Source: Parvimonas sp035282405 (lineage in GTDB: Bacteria > Bacillota > Clostridia > Tissierellales > Peptoniphilaceae). From it: DNA of 64,000 nt. The DNA lies in contig NZ_JAYKBP010000002.1 in assembly GCF_035282405.1 (NCBI RefSeq), positions 186,001-250,000 on the forward strand, in the 5' to 3' direction. Positions 63,801 to 64,000 of this stretch are shown here, piece by piece (positions within the stretch are counted from its first letter, which is position 1; each line of letters starts with the position of its first letter). Position numbers and translations under genes: made by a program. The notes below the pieces were generated by a model. It was given only the letters and a program-made list of their open reading frames with translations, had not been told where the DNA came from and did not search any database.

Positions 63801-64000
63801 TTAATCTATTTCTTAAAGCTAATTTCTTATTAAATTTATATCTACCAACTTTTGCAAGATCATATCTTCTTGGATCGAAAAGTAAATTATGTAATAAACT
63901 TTCCCCACTTTCAACAGTAGCAGGATCCCCCGGTTTTAATTTTCTATAAATTTCAAGAATAGCTTCTTGATAACTCTTTGTTATATCTTTTTCCAAAGTA
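60895..64000 (-). CDS. rpoB: RNA polymerase subunit beta (partial; 5' end beyond window)
   Basis: About 1035 C-terminal residues; the frame stays open to the window end, and the first visible block (RPGDPATVESGESLL ... RYDLAKVGRYK) corresponds to about residue 230 of Firmicutes RpoB, so roughly the first 200 residues are missing. The rifampicin region SSQLSQFMDQNNPLAELTHKRR and LSALGPGGLSRDRAG looks wild type. Catalytic KGETEL and GRHGNKGV motifs are intact. C-terminal tail acidic, with two Phe/Asp-rich clusters. Operon with rpoC. Confidence 0.98.
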   Translation of the reverse strand, partial: TLEKDITKSYQEAILEIYRKLKPGDPATVESGESLLHNLLFDPRRYDLAKVGRYKFNKKLALRNRLIGTILAEDIFKTDKFGEMEKIASVGDYISEELAEKIENAGYKRVHVKVEDKEIIVVGNHFVDISAFELGFDISCNGLSEKIYYPVMMEILEAASEYEGEEYETQVKRAVRNRVKELSPTHIIRDDIEATVSYEFNLFYGLGICDDIDHLGNRRVRAVGELLQNQFRIGLSRMERVVRERMSTQDPDLATPQGLINIRPLVASLKEFFGSSQLSQFMDQNNPLAELTHKRRLSALGPGGLSRDRAGYEVRDVHESHYGRICPIETPEGPNIGLITSLTTYARVDQYGFIETPYRVVNNGIATKDIVYLTADEEDEVIIAQANEPLDENGRFVNERVSGRGINGENDIYPRDTIQLMDVSPQQIVSVGTAMIPFLENDDATRALMGSNMQRQAVPLLVTEAPIVGTGIEHKAARDSGVVIVAKNSGIVTRVDSDEIHIKRDLDNVVDKYRLLKFKRSNQGTTINQRPIVSENDRINAGDIIADGPSTENGEIALGKNILMAFMNWEGYNYEDAMLLNEQLVIDDVLTSLHIEEHECEAREIKLGSEEITRDVINIGEDMRKNLDENGIIRIGAEVNSGDILVGKVSPKGETELSAEERLLRAIFGEKAREVRDTSLRVPHGETGIVVDVKCYSRKNGDELPPGVNEVVRVYVATKRKINVGDKMCGRHGNKGVISRIMPQEDMPFLPDGTPLQIVLNPLGVPSRMNIGQVLEVHLGLAAKRLGWKVATPVFDGASDIDVLDALKLAGCPESGKIKLRDGRTGDEFDNPVTVGYMYMLKLHHLVDEKIHARSIGPYSLVTQQPLGGKAQFGGQRFGEMEVWALEAYGASHTLQEMLTVKSDDIVGRVKTYESIVKGVNIPEPGIPESFKVLMKELQSLCLDVKLIDEEGEEIKLRENSDEIKAQLVLNEEYANEEEEEDFDFDSFYDQSGNKEEDFDGFDLSFLEDKDEKGKSSSEEVEQDEIFIEEDIDQ

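Overview
The window is a 64 kb piece of a very AT-rich Gram-positive (Firmicutes) chromosome. The gene set points to an anaerobic, amino-acid-fermenting coccus of the Tissierellia/Peptoniphilaceae, and I think of Parvimonas first. The pointers are an arginine deiminase, a selenocysteine-containing component B of a Stickland-type (betaine/sarcosine/glycine) reductase next to a BCCT betaine-type carrier, pyruvate phosphate dikinase with its regulator, a T-box-controlled isoleucyl-tRNA synthetase, strong GGAGG ribosome sites and several TTG starts. Genus assignment is inference; no 16S gene is present.

Layout. 1-6.6 kb: folate ECF S-component, a repeat-rich gap, arcA, T-box/ileS and a Cys-type glutathione peroxidase. 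6.6-11.9 kb: a GntR (YtrA-type) regulon with an ABC exporter, small membrane proteins and two CPBP (Abi) proteins; both promoters carry the same palindrome. 12-18 kb: L,D-transpeptidase, PPDK regulator plus ppdK, and small genes. 18-21.7 kb: pseudouridine catabolism (psuK-psuG), a second repeat-rich gap with a short hairpin array, rpsU and HIT. 21.8-27.8 kb: nicotinamidase, GNAT-topA-MATE, thyA plus flavin reductase. 27.9-33 kb: two-component system plus three-gene ABC exporter resembling Bacillus LnrJK-LnrLMN. 33.2-41.6 kb: rpmE2, a heterodimeric ABC exporter with one degenerate ATP site, a LacI regulator and another three-gene ABC exporter. 41.8-44.8 kb: a scrambled patch with remnants of two insertion sequences and a truncated membrane gene, then a C39-like protease and prfA. 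45-48.4 kb: a further ABC half-transporter pair. 48.7-53.3 kb: BCCT carrier and the two reductase component B genes, one with an in-frame TGA (Sec), divergent from a TetR regulator. 54-57.2 kb: TetR plus alpha/beta hydrolase, a lipoprotein and a glycolipid glycosyltransferase. 57.2-64 kb: rpoC and the 3' part of rpoB, which runs off the window.

How it fits together. Energy comes from amino acids and betaine (arcA, reductase component B) with PPDK at the PEP/pyruvate node. Five separate ABC exporter systems, a YtrA-type regulon, an Lnr-like two-component system, CPBP proteins and MATE suggest a cell facing antimicrobial compounds in a dense community. Mobile-element traffic is light: two decayed IS fragments and a family of dispersed intergenic repeats.

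I did not find CRISPR arrays, phage genes, rRNA or tRNA genes, or a clear defence island. The most unusual things here are the Sec/SECIS gene, the three-unit hairpin array near 20.8 kb, the shared GntR operator and the scrambled IS patch. I see no convincing wholly new multi-gene system.
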